From Corynebacterium otitidis ATCC 51513 (lineage in GTDB: Bacteria > Actinomycetota > Actinomycetes > Mycobacteriales > Mycobacteriaceae): a DNA stretch of 64,000 bases. A program made the position numbers and the translations under genes. Every line of letters begins with the position of its first letter. The first letter of the stretch is position 1. The stretch is taken from assembly GCF_000296405.1 (NCBI RefSeq), contig NZ_JH815193.1:202620-266619 (forward strand), given 5' to 3'. The notes under the pieces were generated by a model that worked only from the letters and a program-made list of their open reading frames with translations, made no database searches and was not told the origin of the DNA. This document shows, piece by piece, positions 50,250-58,572 of the stretch.

Positions 50250-51440
50250 ATGAGCAGCAGCGAGAACGCCCGCCCCGCCGACCGGCGGGTAAGAAGGATG
50301 CGCCCCTTCGGGGAAACGATCTTTGCCACCTTAAGCCGCCTTGCCGCGGAGACCGGCGCGATCAACCTCGGCCAGGGCTTCCCCGAGGGCCAGGGCCCGC
50401 GATCCATGCGGGAGCGCGCCGCCGCGGAGGCCCTCGACGGCGACAACCAGTACGCCCCGCTTCCCGGCACGCCCGCGCTCCGCGAGGCGATCTGCGCCGA
50501 GCGGGAGCGCCGCACCGGGCAGGCCTACGACCCGGTAAGCGAGTGCCTCGTCACCGTCGGCGCTACCGAGGCGATCGCCGCGGCCGTGCTCGGGCTCCTC
50601 GAGCCGGGGCGCACCGCGCTTCTCATCGAGCCGTTCTACGACTCGTACCGCGCGGCCGTCGCGCTCGCGGGCGGCAGGCACGAGACCGTCTCCCTCGTGC
50701 CCGACAGCGGCGGCTTCCGCCTCGACACCGACGCCCTGGAGCGCGTCGGGGACGTCGACCTCATAGTCCTCAACACGCCGCACAACCCCACGGGCAAGAT
50801 CCTGCGCGAGGAGGAGCTCGCCGCGATCGCCGACGTAGCCAAAGACCGCGACGCCATCGTCGTCGCCGACGAGGTCTACGAGCGCCTCGCGTTTGCCGGG
50901 CCCGGACATCAATCGATCGCGGCGCTGCCCGACATGCGGGAGCGCACCCTGGTGGTGTCCTCGGCGGGCAAGACGTTCAACGCCACCGGGTGGAAGACCG
51001 GCTGGGCGCTCGGACCGTCAGACCTCATCGAGGCGGTGCGCACCGTCAAGCAGTTCCTCACCTTCGTCGGCACCACCCCCGTCCAGCCCGCCGTCGCCCA
51101 CGCGCTGAACAACGAGGACGCCTGGGTCGAGGGGCTCCGCGGGGAGCTCGCCGGGAACGAGGCCGCGCTCGCAGCGGCGCTTAAAGAATCGGGCGCGCGG
51201 GTCTACCGCGCGGAGGCCGGCTACTTCCTCACCGCAGACATCTCCCCGTGGGGCCTCGGCGACGCCACCCAAGCCGCGCGGCTCCTCCCCGAGAAGGCAG
51301 GCGTCGTCGCGGTGCCGGTCTCCGCGTTCGTCGACGACCCCGAGGATCCCCGCTACCGGAATCTCCTGCGCTTCGGATTCTCCAAGAGCCCAGACACCAT
51401 CGCCGAGGCCGCAGAGAGGCTCGCCCACGCACTGGGCTGA
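50250..51440 (+). CDS. Class I/II PLP-dependent aminotransferase
   Basis: A 396-residue fold-type I aminotransferase. The N-terminal INLGQGFPEGQGP, the VTVGATEAIAAAV segment, NTPHNPTGKIL, the Asp motif VVADEVYERLAF and the PLP lysine in SSAGKTFNATGWKTGW are present. It resembles kynurenine/methionine-type aminotransferases and the actinobacterial proteins annotated as N-succinyldiaminopimelate aminotransferase; sequence alone does not decide between them. No ribosome binding site is seen; TAGCGT 7 nt before the ATG suggests a leaderless message. It is convergent with rpsA across a strong terminator. Confidence 0.88.
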   Translation: MSSSENARPADRRVRRMRPFGETIFATLSRLAAETGAINLGQGFPEGQGPRSMRERAAAEALDGDNQYAPLPGTPALREAICAERERRTGQAYDPVSECLVTVGATEAIAAAVLGLLEPGRTALLIEPFYDSYRAAVALAGGRHETVSLVPDSGGFRLDTDALERVGDVDLIVLNTPHNPTGKILREEELAAIADVAKDRDAIVVADEVYERLAFAGPGHQSIAALPDMRERTLVVSSAGKTFNATGWKTGWALGPSDLIEAVRTVKQFLTFVGTTPVQPAVAHALNNEDAWVEGLRGELAGNEAALAAALKESGARVYRAEAGYFLTADISPWGLGDATQAARLLPEKAGVVAVPVSAFVDDPEDPRYRNLLRFGFSKSPDTIAEAAERLAHALG

Positions 51441-51547
51441 CGCCGCCGACGCAGGCGACCGGCGCGGGCGCGTTTCGCCGGCGTCTCCGTGTAGCGGCGC
51501 GGGATCCGCAGGCGCGTCGCGACAGAGGTCGAAATGACACGAAAAGA

Positions 51548-51589
51548 CCACCGGCCCCGCCGCCCGGAGCGGGGCGGCGGGGCCGGTGG
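51548..51589. terminator. Strong bidirectional terminator before rpsA
   Basis: A perfect 18-bp stem (CCACCGGCCCCGCCGCCC and complement) with a 6-nt loop is followed by CTTTCT on the plus side and TCTTTTCG on the minus side. Confidence 0.9.
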
Positions 51590-51654
51590 CTTTCTAGCTG
51601 CCTGCCTTTAAGCGGGGCGCTGCGGGCGCTCCCGCTCAAGGCGGGCGGGCCGGC

Positions 51655-53100
51655 TTAGTTGCCGGCGAGCTTCTCGCGCAGGGCGGCGAGCTGCTCGTCG
51701 GAGGCCAGCGAGCCGCGGTCCTCCTCCTCGGCGGAGTCGTCGTTCGACTTCGAGGAGTAGTTCGTGGCGGCCTTCTCGGCGGCCTCGTTCGCGGCGGCGC
51801 GGTGACGCTCGATCTGCGCGGCGTGGAGCTGGTAGCGACGCTCCGACTCGGCGTAGCGGTCCTCCCACTCCTGGCGCTGCGCCTCGTAGCCCTCGAGCCA
51901 CTCGTTGGTCTCGGGGTCGAAGCCCTCCGGGAAGATGTAGTTGCCCTGCTCGTCGTAGGAGTCGGCCATGCCGTACTTCGAGGGGTCGAACTCCTCGGTG
52001 AAGTCGTCGTCGGCCTGCTTCAGCGACAGGGAGATGCGGCGGCGCTCGAGGTCGATGTCGATGACCTTGACCATGAGCTCCTCGCCGACCGTGACGATCT
52101 GGTCCGGCACGTCCACGTGGCGCTGCGCCAGCTCGGAGATGTGGACCAGGCCCTCGATGCCCTCGTCGACGCGGACGAAGGAGCCGAACGGCACGAGCTT
52201 GGTGACCTTGCCCGGGACGATCTGGCCGACCGCGTGGGTGCGGGCGAAGACGCGCCACGGGTCCTCCTGGGTCGCCTTGAGCGACAGGGAGACGCGCTCG
52301 CGGTCGAGGTCGACGTCGAGGACCTCGACGGTGACCTCGTCGCCGACGTTGACGACCTCGGACGGGTGGTCGATGTGCTTCCAGGACAGCTCGGAGACGT
52401 GGACGAGGCCGTCGACGCCGCCGAGGTCGACGAACGCACCGAAGTTGACGATCGAGGAGACGACGCCCTTGCGGACCTGGCCCTTCTGCAGCTGGTGCAG
52501 GAACTCGGAGCGGACCTCGGACTGCGTCTGCTCCAGCCAGGCGCGGCGGGAGAGGACGACGTTGTTGCGGTGCTTGTCGAGCTCGATGATCTTCGCCTCG
52601 AGCTCGGCACCGATGTACGGCTCGAGGTCGCGGACGCGGCGCATCTCGACCAGGGAGGCCGGCAGGAAGCCGCGGAGCCCGATGTCGAGGATGAGGCCGC
52701 CCTTGACGACCTCGATGACGGTGCCGGTAACCGGCTCGTCGTTCTCCTTCAGGCGCTCGATATCGCCCCAGGCGCGCTCGTACTGGGCGCGCTTCTTCGA
52801 CAGGATGAGTCGGCCGTCCTTGTCCTCCTTGGTGAGGACCAGGGCGTCGACCTCGTCGCCGAGCTCGACGACCTCGTCGGGGTCGACGTCGTGCTTGATG
52901 GACAGCTCGCGCGAGGGGATCACGCCCTCGGTCTTGTAGCCGATATCGAGCAGAACCTCGTCGTGGTCGATCTTCACGACCGTGCCCTCGACGATGTCAC
53001 CATCGTTGAAGTACTTGATGGTCTCGTCGACGGCGGCGAGGAAGTCCTCAGCGGAGCCGATGTCGTTGACGGCCACCTGAGGAGTGTTGTTGTTGGGCAT
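51655..53100 (-). CDS. rpsA: 30S ribosomal protein S1
   Basis: A 481-residue S1 with four S1 RNA-binding domains, as usual in actinobacteria. Repeats start around GDIVEGTVVKIDHDEVLLDIG, ENDEPVTGTVIEVVKGG, LQKGQVRKGVVSSIVNFGAFVDLG and HAVGQIVPGKVTKLVPFGSFV (each quoted only in part). The C-terminal 120 residues are polar and charged. ATG 53100 begins MPNNNTPQVAVNDIG. A promoter is proposed at 53268-53297, giving a leader of about 160 nt. Confidence 0.96.
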   Translation of the reverse strand: MPNNNTPQVAVNDIGSAEDFLAAVDETIKYFNDGDIVEGTVVKIDHDEVLLDIGYKTEGVIPSRELSIKHDVDPDEVVELGDEVDALVLTKEDKDGRLILSKKRAQYERAWGDIERLKENDEPVTGTVIEVVKGGLILDIGLRGFLPASLVEMRRVRDLEPYIGAELEAKIIELDKHRNNVVLSRRAWLEQTQSEVRSEFLHQLQKGQVRKGVVSSIVNFGAFVDLGGVDGLVHVSELSWKHIDHPSEVVNVGDEVTVEVLDVDLDRERVSLSLKATQEDPWRVFARTHAVGQIVPGKVTKLVPFGSFVRVDEGIEGLVHISELAQRHVDVPDQIVTVGEELMVKVIDIDLERRRISLSLKQADDDFTEEFDPSKYGMADSYDEQGNYIFPEGFDPETNEWLEGYEAQRQEWEDRYAESERRYQLHAAQIERHRAAANEAAEKAATNYSSKSNDDSAEEEDRGSLASDEQLAALREKLAGN

Positions 53101-53267
53101 AGACGTTGTTGCTCCGAGTTTCGATAGGATCTCGCGGATGGACAGGGTGAGTGCCGCTCCCCCGGCGGCCGCCCGGCAGCTCGGCGCCGGGCGGTGGCGG
53201 GCATGTCGGGGCTGCCGCCCCTCCTACCAAAGGGCCGCGGCCCGGCGGACATGGGCACTACCAGGCC

Positions 53268-53297
53268 ACCCTATCAGGGCGCAAGCAGCGGATCCAA
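53268..53297 (-). promoter_or_regulatory. Possible rpsA promoter
   Basis: On the minus strand, TTGGAT (53292-53297) and TAGGGT (53268-53273) are 18 bp apart, about 165 bp upstream of rpsA. Confidence 0.45.
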
Positions 53298-53343
53298 AAC
53301 TTTCCCTCCCCGCGCTACACCCGGCGCGCGGGCCGGCTTCGTG

Positions 53344-54522
53344 CTACAGCTCGCCCGGCTCGTAGAGGGCCTTCGAGAGCCGGTCGATGACCACCCCGGT
53401 GTTCGGCCCGAAGGCGAGCGCGTCCCCGTCGGGGAGCGTGACGACCGACTCGTCCTGCCCGGCCTTCGTCTCGGGGACGCCGGGCATGGCGAGCAGCCCC
53501 TCGAGCCCGCCGAGCAACTCGAGCCCGTTGGTCATCATGACGAAGGCCTCCGGGTCGATGTCGGCAAGCGACTCCGCGGTGGCGGGCACCCGGTCGTCGA
53601 CGCCGGCCTCCGCGGCCGCGTCCAGCCCGCCGGCGGCCTCGATGAGGCCGGTCGCGCCCGACTCGCGCCCGAGCAGGAAGAACACGTCCCCGCCGCCGCG
53701 CGCTAAAAGGAACGCCGCGCGCCGCGGGCTGTCTCCCGCGCGCTCGGCGGCGTCGGCGACCGCGTCCTCGATCTCCTTCTCGGTGCGCTCGGCGAGCTTC
53801 TCGCCTTCTTCGGGCAGCCCGACCGCGGCGGCGACGGCGCGGATGTCGTCCGCGGCGCCGGCGACGTCGGCGCGCAGGTCGAGGTTGACGACGGTGACGC
53901 CCGCGTCCGCGAGCTGCTCGATCGCCTCGGGCGGGCCGACGCTGCCGTCGGTGACAACGAGGGTGGGGTCGGCCTCGAGGACGGCCTCGACGTTGATGCT
54001 GTGGCCGCGCTCGGTGACCTCGGGCAGGCCCTCGAGCTGCGGCTCGGAGTTCGAGACGGTCTGCGCGACGATCCGGTCGCCCGCGCCCAGACCGATGAGC
54101 GTCTTCGCGAGGGTGGCGCTCCGATCGAGCGGCACGATCCGCGAGGCGTCCTCGACGGTGACCTCCTCGCCGTCGGCGTCGGTGACGGTGGCGGGCAGCT
54201 CGGGCTCGGGGTCCTCGGCGATGGGCTCGACCGGGGGAATCGGCCCGGCGTCGACGACGCCGCCGGCGGGCGCGGCGGCCGTGCTCTGCTGCGCGGCCGC
54301 GTCGTCGCCCGGCGCGGGCTCGCCCGCGCACCCCGCGGCCGCGACCAACGACCCGACGAGCGCCACCCCGGCGACGACCCGCGTCAACCTGCCTGCCTTG
54401 TTCTGCTGCGCGGCCGCGTCGTCGCCCGGCGCGGGCTCGCCCGCGCACCCCGCGGCCGCGACCAACGACCCGACGAGCGCCACCCCGGCGACGACCCGCG
54501 TCAACCTGCCTGCCTTGTTCAC
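53344..54522 (-). CDS. Heme/iron-type ABC binding lipoprotein with duplicated signal peptide
   Basis: A 392-residue HmuT/FecB-like binding protein. The mature domain (from about 110) contains SRIVPLDRSATLAKTLIGLG and later PTLVVTDGSVGPPEAIEQL, the usual start of heme/siderophore-binding proteins. The N-terminus is unusual: the 39-residue signal region NKAGRLTRVVAGVALVGSLV..AAQQ occurs twice in tandem, so two lipoboxes (AAGC, Cys 26 and Cys 65) are present. The start is GTG 54522, with AGGAGG upstream and the first repeat starting at the next codon. No permease or ATPase gene is adjacent, so this is an orphan subunit between rpsA and polA. Confidence 0.85.
   Translation of the reverse strand: MNKAGRLTRVVAGVALVGSLVAAAGCAGEPAPGDDAAAQQNKAGRLTRVVAGVALVGSLVAAAGCAGEPAPGDDAAAQQSTAAAPAGGVVDAGPIPPVEPIAEDPEPELPATVTDADGEEVTVEDASRIVPLDRSATLAKTLIGLGAGDRIVAQTVSNSEPQLEGLPEVTERGHSINVEAVLEADPTLVVTDGSVGPPEAIEQLADAGVTVVNLDLRADVAGAADDIRAVAAAVGLPEEGEKLAERTEKEIEDAVADAAERAGDSPRRAAFLLARGGGDVFFLLGRESGATGLIEAAGGLDAAAEAGVDDRVPATAESLADIDPEAFVMMTNGLELLGGLEGLLAMPGVPETKAGQDESVVTLPDGDALAFGPNTGVVIDRLSKALYEPGEL
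54285..54518 (-). repeat. 117-bp perfect tandem duplication in the lipoprotein gene
   Basis: Two directly adjacent copies (54285-54401 and 54402-54518) are identical base for base. The period is a multiple of three, so the reading frame is kept and 39 residues are repeated. Perfect identity implies a recent event. Confidence 0.95.
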
Positions 54523-54561
54523 TTCCGCGCCTCCTGTCGTCACCGGGGTCTCTCCCCAGCC

Positions 54562-54567
54562 ACTATA
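54562..54567 (-). promoter_or_regulatory. -10 box upstream of the duplicated-signal lipoprotein gene
   Basis: TATAGT on the minus strand lies 40 bp before the GTG start. No clear -35 or DtxR box was seen. Confidence 0.35.
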
Positions 54568-54610
54568 GGAGTTGATTGTCGTTAAGGGGGAGGCGGGGCG
54601 CGCCGGCGCC

Positions 54611-57184
54611 CTAGTGGGCGGCCTCCTGCCACGTGCGGCCGTGCCCGACGGAGACCTCCAGCGGGACCTTCAGGTCGATGGCGCCGTCCATCTCCCGCTC
54701 GACGAGGGCGGTGACCTTCTCGAGCTCCCCCTCGGCGACCTCGAGGACGAGCTCGTCGTGGACCTGGAGCAGCACCCGCGAGGAGAACTTCTCGTCGCGG
54801 AGGGCACGGTCGACGCGCAGCATCGCGACCTTGATGATGTCGGCGGCGGTGCCCTGGATCGGGGCGTTGAGCGCGGCGCGCTCCGCGTTTTGGCGGGCGA
54901 CCCGGTTCGAGGAGGTGAGCTCGGGGAGGTAGCGGCGCCTACCGAAGAGCGTGGCGGTGTAGCCGTCGGAGCGGGCCTTCTCGACGACCTCGTCGAGGTA
55001 GCGCTTCACCCCGCCGAAGCGCTCGAAGTAGGTGTCCATGATGCTCTTCGCCTCCCCGGCCGGGATGGAGAGCTGCTGGGAGAGCCCGTAGGCCGACAGC
55101 CCGTAGACCAACCCGTAGGACAGGGCCTTCACCCGGCGGCGCAGGTCGTCGGAGACCTGGTCGACGGGCACGTCGAAGACCTTCGATCCGACGTAGTTGT
55201 GGAGGTCCTCGCCGCGGTTGTACGCCTCGATGAGCCCGGGGTCCTCGGAGAGGTGCGCCATGACGCGCATCTCGATCTGGGAGTAGTCGGCGGTAAGAAG
55301 GCACTCGTAGCCCTCGCCGGGGACGAACGCCTCTCTGATGCGCCGGCCGATCTCGGTGCGCACGGGGATGTTCTGCATGTTCGGATCGGTCGAGGAGAGC
55401 CGCCCGGTCGTTGCGACCGTCTGCTGGAAGGTCGTGTGGATCCGCCCGTCGGGGCCGACGGCCTTCGCGAGCCCCTCGATCGTCGTCTTGAGCTTCTGGT
55501 ACTCGCGGTGGGCGAGCAGGTGGTCGAGGAAGGGGTGCGGGTTCTTCGCGGCGAGCTGCTCGATCTCCTTCGCGGCGGTCGAGTAGCCGGTCTTCGTCTT
55601 CTTCGTCTTCGGTAGGCCGAGCTTCTCGAAGAGCACGACCTGGAGCTGCTTCGGGGAGGAGAGGTTGAGCTCCTCGTCGCCGGCGATGCGCCGCGCCTCT
55701 GCAAGCTCTTCGTCGACGCGGGCGGAGACCTCGTCGAGCTGCGCGCCGAGCGCCTCCTCGTCGACGGCGATGCCGGCCTCCTCGAGGCCGCGCAGCACCG
55801 CGGACAGCGGCAGCTCGAGGCGGTCGTAGAGCTCGAAGGCGTCGATCTCCTGCAGGCTCGCGGTGAGCGCCTCGGAGAGCTCGAGGATCGCGGCCGCGCG
55901 CTCGACGGCGCCGGCGCCCTCGGGCAGCTGGCGCTCGAGGTGGCGCTGGTAGACGTCCTCCAAGGCGTAGCCGCGCTGCCCGGGGCGCAGCAGGTAGCCC
56001 GCGATCGCGGTGTCCTGCCTCACGCCGGCAAGCGTGAAGCCCCGCGCGGCGAGGCGGTGGCCGAGCTCCTTCGCCTCGTGGGCGAAGACCGGGCTATCGG
56101 AGGAGAGCCACTCGGCGAGCTTCTTCTCCTCCTCGGGGGAGAGCTCGCCGAGCTCGAGGACGATGGCCTCGCGGTCCTCGTCGACGGCGGCGAGGGTCTC
56201 CTCGCCGGTGAGCTCGATCGCGGCCGCGCGGCCGGCGAGCCACTCCGGGCCCGCGTCGACGACGCTCGGCGCCGGCACGTCCGAGCGGGGCTCGTCGATC
56301 TCCTCGCCGTCGCCGAAGACCTCGGCGAGCTGGCGGCGCAGGTGGTTGCCGAACTCGAGCTCGTCGAAGGCCTTATTGAGGCCGGCCGCGTCGAACTCCC
56401 CGAGGTCGAGGTCCGCCGCGCCGACGGGGAGGTCCAGGTCGGTGACCATCTGGGTGAGCTCCCGGTTGAGGCGCACCTGGTCGAGGCGCTCGCGCAACGC
56501 GTCGCCCGCCTTGCCCTTGATCTCGTCGGCGTGCTCGATCAAGTTATCCAGGTCGCCGTACTTCACGATCCACTTCGTGGCGGTCTTCTCCCCCACCCCG
56601 GGGATCTTCGGCAGGTTGTCCGAGGGGTCGCCGCGCAGCGCCGCGAAGTCCGGGTACTGCTCCGGGGTGAGCCCGTACTTCTCCTCGACGGCCTCGGGGT
56701 CGAAGCGGTTGAGCTCGGAGACGCCCTTCTTCGGGTAGAGCACCGTGGTGCGCTCGTCGACGAGCTGGAAGTAGTCGCGGTCCCCGGTCACGAGCAGCGA
56801 CTCGAAGCCCTCCGGCGCGCCGGTCGATAGCGTGGCGACGATGTCGTCGGCCTCGTAGTTGTCCTTCGTGAGCGTCGTGACCCCGAGGAGGCCCAGCACG
56901 CGGCGGATGAGCTCGACCTGGCCGGCGAACTCCGGGGGCGCGGCCTCGCGCTGCGCCTTGTAGTCGGGGAAGCGCTCCGTGCGGAAGGTCTTACGCCCCA
57001 CGTCGAAGGCGACGCCCACCTTCGTGGGCTTCTCCCGCTCGACGAGGGTGGCGAACATGCGCAGGAACCCGAAGACCGCGTTGGTGTGCTGCCCGCCCGT
57101 CGTGGAGAAGTTCCCCGCGGGCAGCGCATAAAATGCGCGGAAGGCCATGGAATGTCCGTCGATCAGCAGCAGTCGCTCAGTCAC
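54611..57184 (-). CDS. polA: DNA polymerase I
   Basis: An 857-residue family A polymerase. The N-terminal 5'-nuclease domain (about 1-290) starts TERLLLIDGHSMAFRAFYAL. The middle domain (about 300-460) has the 3'-5' exonuclease fold, but the DEDD acidic residues are not recognisable (AAIELTGEETLAAVDED in place of the usual DTET), so proofreading is probably absent, as in mycobacterial Pol I. The polymerase domain has motif A TADYSQIEMRV, motif B RRRVKALSYGLVYGLSAYG and motif C LLQVHDELVLEV. The start is GTG 57184, 7 nt after TAGACT; the longer in-frame extension is unsupported. Confidence 0.96.
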   Translation of the reverse strand: MTERLLLIDGHSMAFRAFYALPAGNFSTTGGQHTNAVFGFLRMFATLVEREKPTKVGVAFDVGRKTFRTERFPDYKAQREAAPPEFAGQVELIRRVLGLLGVTTLTKDNYEADDIVATLSTGAPEGFESLLVTGDRDYFQLVDERTTVLYPKKGVSELNRFDPEAVEEKYGLTPEQYPDFAALRGDPSDNLPKIPGVGEKTATKWIVKYGDLDNLIEHADEIKGKAGDALRERLDQVRLNRELTQMVTDLDLPVGAADLDLGEFDAAGLNKAFDELEFGNHLRRQLAEVFGDGEEIDEPRSDVPAPSVVDAGPEWLAGRAAAIELTGEETLAAVDEDREAIVLELGELSPEEEKKLAEWLSSDSPVFAHEAKELGHRLAARGFTLAGVRQDTAIAGYLLRPGQRGYALEDVYQRHLERQLPEGAGAVERAAAILELSEALTASLQEIDAFELYDRLELPLSAVLRGLEEAGIAVDEEALGAQLDEVSARVDEELAEARRIAGDEELNLSSPKQLQVVLFEKLGLPKTKKTKTGYSTAAKEIEQLAAKNPHPFLDHLLAHREYQKLKTTIEGLAKAVGPDGRIHTTFQQTVATTGRLSSTDPNMQNIPVRTEIGRRIREAFVPGEGYECLLTADYSQIEMRVMAHLSEDPGLIEAYNRGEDLHNYVGSKVFDVPVDQVSDDLRRRVKALSYGLVYGLSAYGLSQQLSIPAGEAKSIMDTYFERFGGVKRYLDEVVEKARSDGYTATLFGRRRYLPELTSSNRVARQNAERAALNAPIQGTAADIIKVAMLRVDRALRDEKFSSRVLLQVHDELVLEVAEGELEKVTALVEREMDGAIDLKVPLEVSVGHGRTWQEAAH

Positions 57185-57191
57185 GCGGCCT

Positions 57192-57197
57192 AGTCTA
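57192..57197 (-). promoter_or_regulatory. -10 box, leaderless polA
   Basis: TAGACT on the minus strand ends 7 nt before the GTG at 57184. Confidence 0.45.
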
Positions 57198-57258
57198 GGC
57201 GACGGGCGGCCCGGGATTTCCTCGCCCACTTCCGGGCGGGGTATCATGCCTGCGGCCG

Positions 57259-57335
57259 GCCCCCGTAGCCCAATTGGCAGAGGCAGTGGATTCAAAACCC
57301 ACTCAGTGTGAGTTCGAGTCTCACCGGGGGCACCA
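57259..57335 (+). tRNA. tRNA with CAA anticodon (Leu), short variable loop
   Basis: A cloverleaf can be drawn: acceptor GCCCCCG/CGGGGGC, a D arm with GCC/GGC and the loop CAATTGGCAGA, anticodon stem GTGGA/CCCAC (one A-C mismatch), loop TTCAAAA, a five-base variable loop TCAGT, T arm GTGAG-TTCGAGT-CTCAC, discriminator A and an encoded CCA. The anticodon CAA (57293-57295) specifies Leu, but leucine tRNAs normally have a long variable arm, and this one does not. A -10-like TATCAT lies at 57242-57247. Confidence 0.88.
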
Positions 57336-57446
57336 TTTCTCTAGCGGCGACGACCGCCGCCGCGCCGGCGAGGCCGGCGCCCGGCAACCCGCCCCCTTCG
57401 CGGCCATCGGCCCGGCCCCCGGGTGGCGCGGGCGCGCGGCGGGGGC

Positions 57447-57452
57447 TATACT
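57447..57452 (+). promoter_or_regulatory. -10 box upstream of the DUF368 gene
   Basis: TATACT about 140 bp before the ATG at 57593; the -35 is weak. Confidence 0.4.
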
Positions 57453-57592
57453 CACCGGTGCTTTATTCCGCGCCCCGCATAACATGCGAGACGCGGCTCC
57501 TCCCCTGCCCGCAACCTAGAGCCGGGCGGGCCCGCCCCGCCCCGCCGAGGGGCCGGGGCGGAGGCAAACGACGACGACATAAAGGCAGGTCG

Positions 57593-58501
57593 ATGAGCCA
57601 GGTGAGTTCCCTAACTCGGATCGTGGGCCACGCGGTGCGCGGCGCGCTCATCGGCTGCGCAGAGCTCGTCCCGGGCGTCTCCGGCGGCACGGTCGCGCTC
57701 ATCACCGGTATCTATGAGAAGGCCATCGCCCAGGGCAACGCCGTCCTCGACGTCCTCAAGGGCCTGGCGACCGGCGACGCGAAGCGCGCCGCCGCGAAGG
57801 TCGACTGGGCGTTCCTCGCGGCCGTCGCGGTCGGCATGGTCGGCGCGGCGCTCGCCTTGTCCTCGCTGCTCGTCTCCTTCGTCGAGGGGCAGCCGAGGAT
57901 CTCCTCGGCGCTGTTCTTCGGGATGGTCGCCGCCTCGATCTGGGTGCCGCTCTCCATGATCGGGCCCGAGGAGCGCCGCGGGCGCACCCCGCTGCTCGTC
58001 GTGCTCTTCGCCCTCACCGCGATAGCGGCGTTCATCGGCACCGGGCTCGGCGCCGCGGAGGTCACCGACCCGCCGCTCGTGGCGATCTTCTTCGCCGCGA
58101 TGGTCGCGGTGTGCGCCCTCGTGCTGCCGGGCATCTCCGGGTCGTTCATCCTGCTCACCCTCGGGCTCTACCAGCCGGTGCTCCAGGCCGTCGCCGACCG
58201 CGACCTCGTCGTCATCGGCGTCTTCGCCGCCGGCGCGCTGCTCGGCGTCGTGCTCTTCGTGCGCTTCCTGCGCTTCCTGCTGCTGCGCTTCCGCGGCCAG
58301 ACGCTCGCCGTCATGGCCGGCCTCATGCTCGGCTCGCTGCGCGCGCTGTGGCCCTGGCAGAGCGAAGACGGCGACCTCGCGGCCCCCGACGGCCAGCAGC
58401 TCGGCGGGATCCTCGTCGCCGCCGCGGCCGGCGCGCTCGTCGTCGCGGTCATCGTGCTTATCGACCGACGAACGAGAGCCGCGGCCCCGGCCGGGCGCTA
58501 G
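57593..58501 (+). CDS. DUF368-family membrane protein, probable polyprenyl-phosphate transporter
   Basis: A 302-residue integral membrane protein with about eight helices. The two half-repeats carry the family motifs ELVPGVSGGTVALITGIYE near the N-terminus and LVLPGISGSFILLTLGLYQ in the second half. DUF368 proteins have been linked to recycling undecaprenyl phosphate across the membrane (PopT). The same role in returning the lipid carrier for peptidoglycan or arabinogalactan synthesis is inferred here. The start is ATG 57593 after GGCAGG. It is a single gene between the tRNA and the amino acid transporter. Confidence 0.88.
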   Translation: MSQVSSLTRIVGHAVRGALIGCAELVPGVSGGTVALITGIYEKAIAQGNAVLDVLKGLATGDAKRAAAKVDWAFLAAVAVGMVGAALALSSLLVSFVEGQPRISSALFFGMVAASIWVPLSMIGPEERRGRTPLLVVLFALTAIAAFIGTGLGAAEVTDPPLVAIFFAAMVAVCALVLPGISGSFILLTLGLYQPVLQAVADRDLVVIGVFAAGALLGVVLFVRFLRFLLLRFRGQTLAVMAGLMLGSLRALWPWQSEDGDLAAPDGQQLGGILVAAAAGALVVAVIVLIDRRTRAAAPAGR

Positions 58502-58572
58502 CCCCGCCCACCGGCCGGGCCGCGGCCGCGCGCAAACGTTCCCGTCGCACCCGTCCAGTGAGGTTTTTCCGC

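Noticed and set aside
54523-54543. An upstream ATG (54543) for the duplicated-signal lipoprotein
   Set aside because: It adds seven residues before the signal peptide and puts the AGGAGG inside the gene; GTG 54522 fits better.
57185-57295. polA extended upstream to 57295
   Set aside because: This extension overlaps the tRNA gene on the other strand and has no family similarity; GTG 57184 starts the conserved sequence.
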